7,929 nucleotides of DNA from Candidatus Eiseniibacteriota bacterium (GTDB lineage: Bacteria > Eisenbacteria > RBG-16-71-46 > CAIMUX01): assembly GCA_020431745.1 (NCBI GenBank), contig JAGQHR010000120.1, positions 1 to 7,929 on the forward strand, in the 5' to 3' direction. Below the pieces are notes generated by a model that searched no databases, had not been told where the DNA came from, and worked only from the letters and a program-made list of their open reading frames with translations. Of the stretch, positions 6,420-7,929 are shown piece by piece. Every line of letters begins with the position of its first letter. Position 1 is the stretch's first letter. Both the position numbers and the translations under genes were made by a program.

Positions 6420-7929
6420 TTGTCCCTCGCACGTGCCTTGTCCGGCAGGAACGGTCGACCCCGTGTGTTCCTTCGGCCCGTCTTCTCGCGGTGCCTCGTT
6501 TCTCTGTGCGTGGTGGTGGCGGCCGGGCTCCTCGCCTCTCCGCTGGCGGCTGCCGAGCGCGTCGTCCACCAGCTCGACGAGCGGAACGGTTTGTCCGTCG
6601 CCGAGACCAGCCTTCTCGCACAGGACTCCCGCGGATTCCTTTGGGTCGGCACGATCGGGGGGCTCTATCGCTTCGACGGCGCCGAGGTGCGCCCGTGGGC
6701 CCCGGACCAGATCCGGCATGTCGTGAAGGTACTCGCCACGGGACCGTCCGGAGAGGTCGTCGTCGCGGGGGAAGACGAACCGCTCTGGAGCGTAGGTCCA
6801 GCGGGCGTCGATCCCGTGTCAGGACCGCATGGAACGCCCATCCGAAGTTGGATCGATGCGGTCTGGTCCTTCGACGGAGCCCTTTGGGTCGCGAGCACCG
6901 ACACCTTGTGGCGGCGTCCATCCGGGGAGCCGTGGGAAGCATCGACGACCGATGCGTTCGGAGGCTCCCCCCTCTATCACCTCTACGCGTCGCGAGGCGA
7001 CTCCATCTTCGTCGCGCCGCCCGACGCCCTCTGGGCGGCGCACCGCGACGGGACCATGCGTTTCCTCGGCGCGATTCCGTTCGTGGGCGCCGTGCACGCC
7101 CTCGACGAGCGGGTGACGGTCGCTCTGGGGCGAAACACGGGCATCTGGCGGCTCGATGGCGAAGGCGACCGCCTGATGCGTCCCCTCCCCGAAGGGTCCT
7201 CCGATCTCGCGGTCCGAGAGGGCACGATCTGGGTCACGCAGGGACGCCAGCTCTACGCGATCACCCCCGACGGCACGACGCGCACGATCACGCCGCGGGA
7301 AGGAATCCCACCCGGTCGGGCGCTGTTGGTCGATCGAGAAGGAACGCTTTGGATCGCGGGCCTTCGCGGTCTTCTCGGCCTGCCCGAGCCGGAAACGGTT
7401 GCGTGGAACGCGCTCGACGGGCTGCCCGATCCTCCGCACGCGCACCACGTCGCCCGCTCGGCGGATGCGGTCTGGGTCGTCACGTGGTTCGGTTCGGTCC
7501 GGTTGGAACGCAGCGACGGGAACGAACGGATCGTGCCGATCGGAACCCACTCCGGACGGATCCGCCCCGATCCCGCCGGGCGCATGTGGGCGGCCGACCT
7601 CGATGCAGGATTCCTGCGCTGGAGCCTGCGGGACTCGGCGTCCAGCCGGAGCGGCATCGACTCGACCCGATTCGCCCGCCCCGGCGTCCACGGTCTGTAC
7701 GGGACGAGCGCGCGCCCCGACGGCACGATGTGGATGACGACCGACGACGGGATCTTCCTCGCTCCCGTCGACGACACCGCACCCCGTTTTTGCGATGCAC
7801 CGATCCCTGGCGGATGGGAGACCGGATGGGAAGACTGTTGGCTTGGTCCGTGTCTGGAAGATCCCGGCGGAACGCTCTGGATCGGTCACGGGGAGGAAGT
7901 GATCGCCTGTGACGCGGACTCCCTCGCCC
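6420..7929 (+). CDS. Exported beta-propeller (two-component-regulator propeller type) sensor-like protein (partial, C-terminus beyond window)
   Basis: This frame is open from a TTG at 6420 to the right edge, giving 503 residues with no stop. An Arg-rich n-region (residues 1-24) precedes a hydrophobic stretch (26-45) ending ASPLAAA|E, so it is probably a Sec signal peptide; an uncleaved anchor is possible. The rest is made of propeller blades typical of the Reg_prop family, each with a D-x-x-G-x-L/M-W-h motif: QDSRGFLWVGTIGGLYRFDG (69-88), FDGALWVAST (151-160), DREGTLWIAG (305-314), DPAGRMWAAD (384-393), RPDGTMWMTTDDG (432-444) and DPGGTLWIGH (481-490). In known relatives such propellers sense signals in the periplasm and lead into a membrane helix and a kinase, cyclase or regulator domain. 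That output part lies outside the window, so the output type is unknown. The gene is transcribed divergently from the kinase gene. Confidence 0.85.
   Translation, partial: MSLARALSGRNGRPRVFLRPVFSRCLVSLCVVVAAGLLASPLAAAERVVHQLDERNGLSVAETSLLAQDSRGFLWVGTIGGLYRFDGAEVRPWAPDQIRHVVKVLATGPSGEVVVAGEDEPLWSVGPAGVDPVSGPHGTPIRSWIDAVWSFDGALWVASTDTLWRRPSGEPWEASTTDAFGGSPLYHLYASRGDSIFVAPPDALWAAHRDGTMRFLGAIPFVGAVHALDERVTVALGRNTGIWRLDGEGDRLMRPLPEGSSDLAVREGTIWVTQGRQLYAITPDGTTRTITPREGIPPGRALLVDREGTLWIAGLRGLLGLPEPETVAWNALDGLPDPPHAHHVARSADAVWVVTWFGSVRLERSDGNERIVPIGTHSGRIRPDPAGRMWAADLDAGFLRWSLRDSASSRSGIDSTRFARPGVHGLYGTSARPDGTMWMTTDDGIFLAPVDDTAPRFCDAPIPGGWETGWEDCWLGPCLEDPGGTLWIGHGEEVIACDADSLA

Noticed and set aside
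6239..7912. 557-residue plus-strand frame overlapping the propeller gene
   Set aside because: It is Arg/Pro-rich without motifs. The frame starting at 6420 has a signal peptide and repeated propeller motifs, so this one is a shadow.

Overview
The window looks like a GC-rich bacterial chromosome fragment. It holds four genes: two complete ones in the middle and two partial ones running off the ends. Three features suggest a large-genome bacterium rich in signalling and secreted proteins: a secreted protein with tandem GACCF-type cysteine repeats, a Hanks-type kinase fused to a STAND ATPase and TPRs, and a two-component-regulator-type beta-propeller protein. Candidate phyla are Candidatus Eisenbacteria, Planctomycetota, Acidobacteriota or Myxococcota. 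This is inference from gene style; there is no marker gene to fix the phylum.

Layout, left to right. Positions 780 to 1 (minus) carry the N-terminal 260 residues of a secreted, cysteine-rich protein that continues beyond the left edge. Positions 781 to 1188 are non-coding and hold its Shine-Dalgarno, a 16-bp dyad, a 7-bp direct repeat and two hairpins downstream of the next gene. Positions 2718 to 1189 (minus) encode a complete ALDH7-family aldehyde dehydrogenase (alpha-aminoadipate semialdehyde / piperideine-6-carboxylate dehydrogenase) of 509 residues, best started at GTG. A 186-bp gap separates it from a 1117-residue protein at 6258 to 2905 (minus), which joins a Ser/Thr kinase, an NB-ARC/STAND ATPase and about six TPRs. 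Positions 6259 to 6419 form a divergent intergenic region with back-to-back, overlapping -10 elements. From 6420 to the right edge (plus) runs the first 503 residues of an exported beta-propeller sensor-like protein.

How they fit together: the cytoplasmic kinase-STAND-TPR protein and the exported propeller protein are transcribed divergently from one short region and may be co-regulated; a direct signalling link is only an inference. The dehydrogenase is a metabolic enzyme of lysine breakdown lying downstream of the kinase on the same strand. No other lysine-catabolism gene is in view, so a functional link is not shown. Three of the four genes appear to start with GTG or TTG, each with a good Shine-Dalgarno, so ATG-only gene calling would misplace their N-termini. 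I saw no RNA gene, CRISPR array, insertion sequence or origin.
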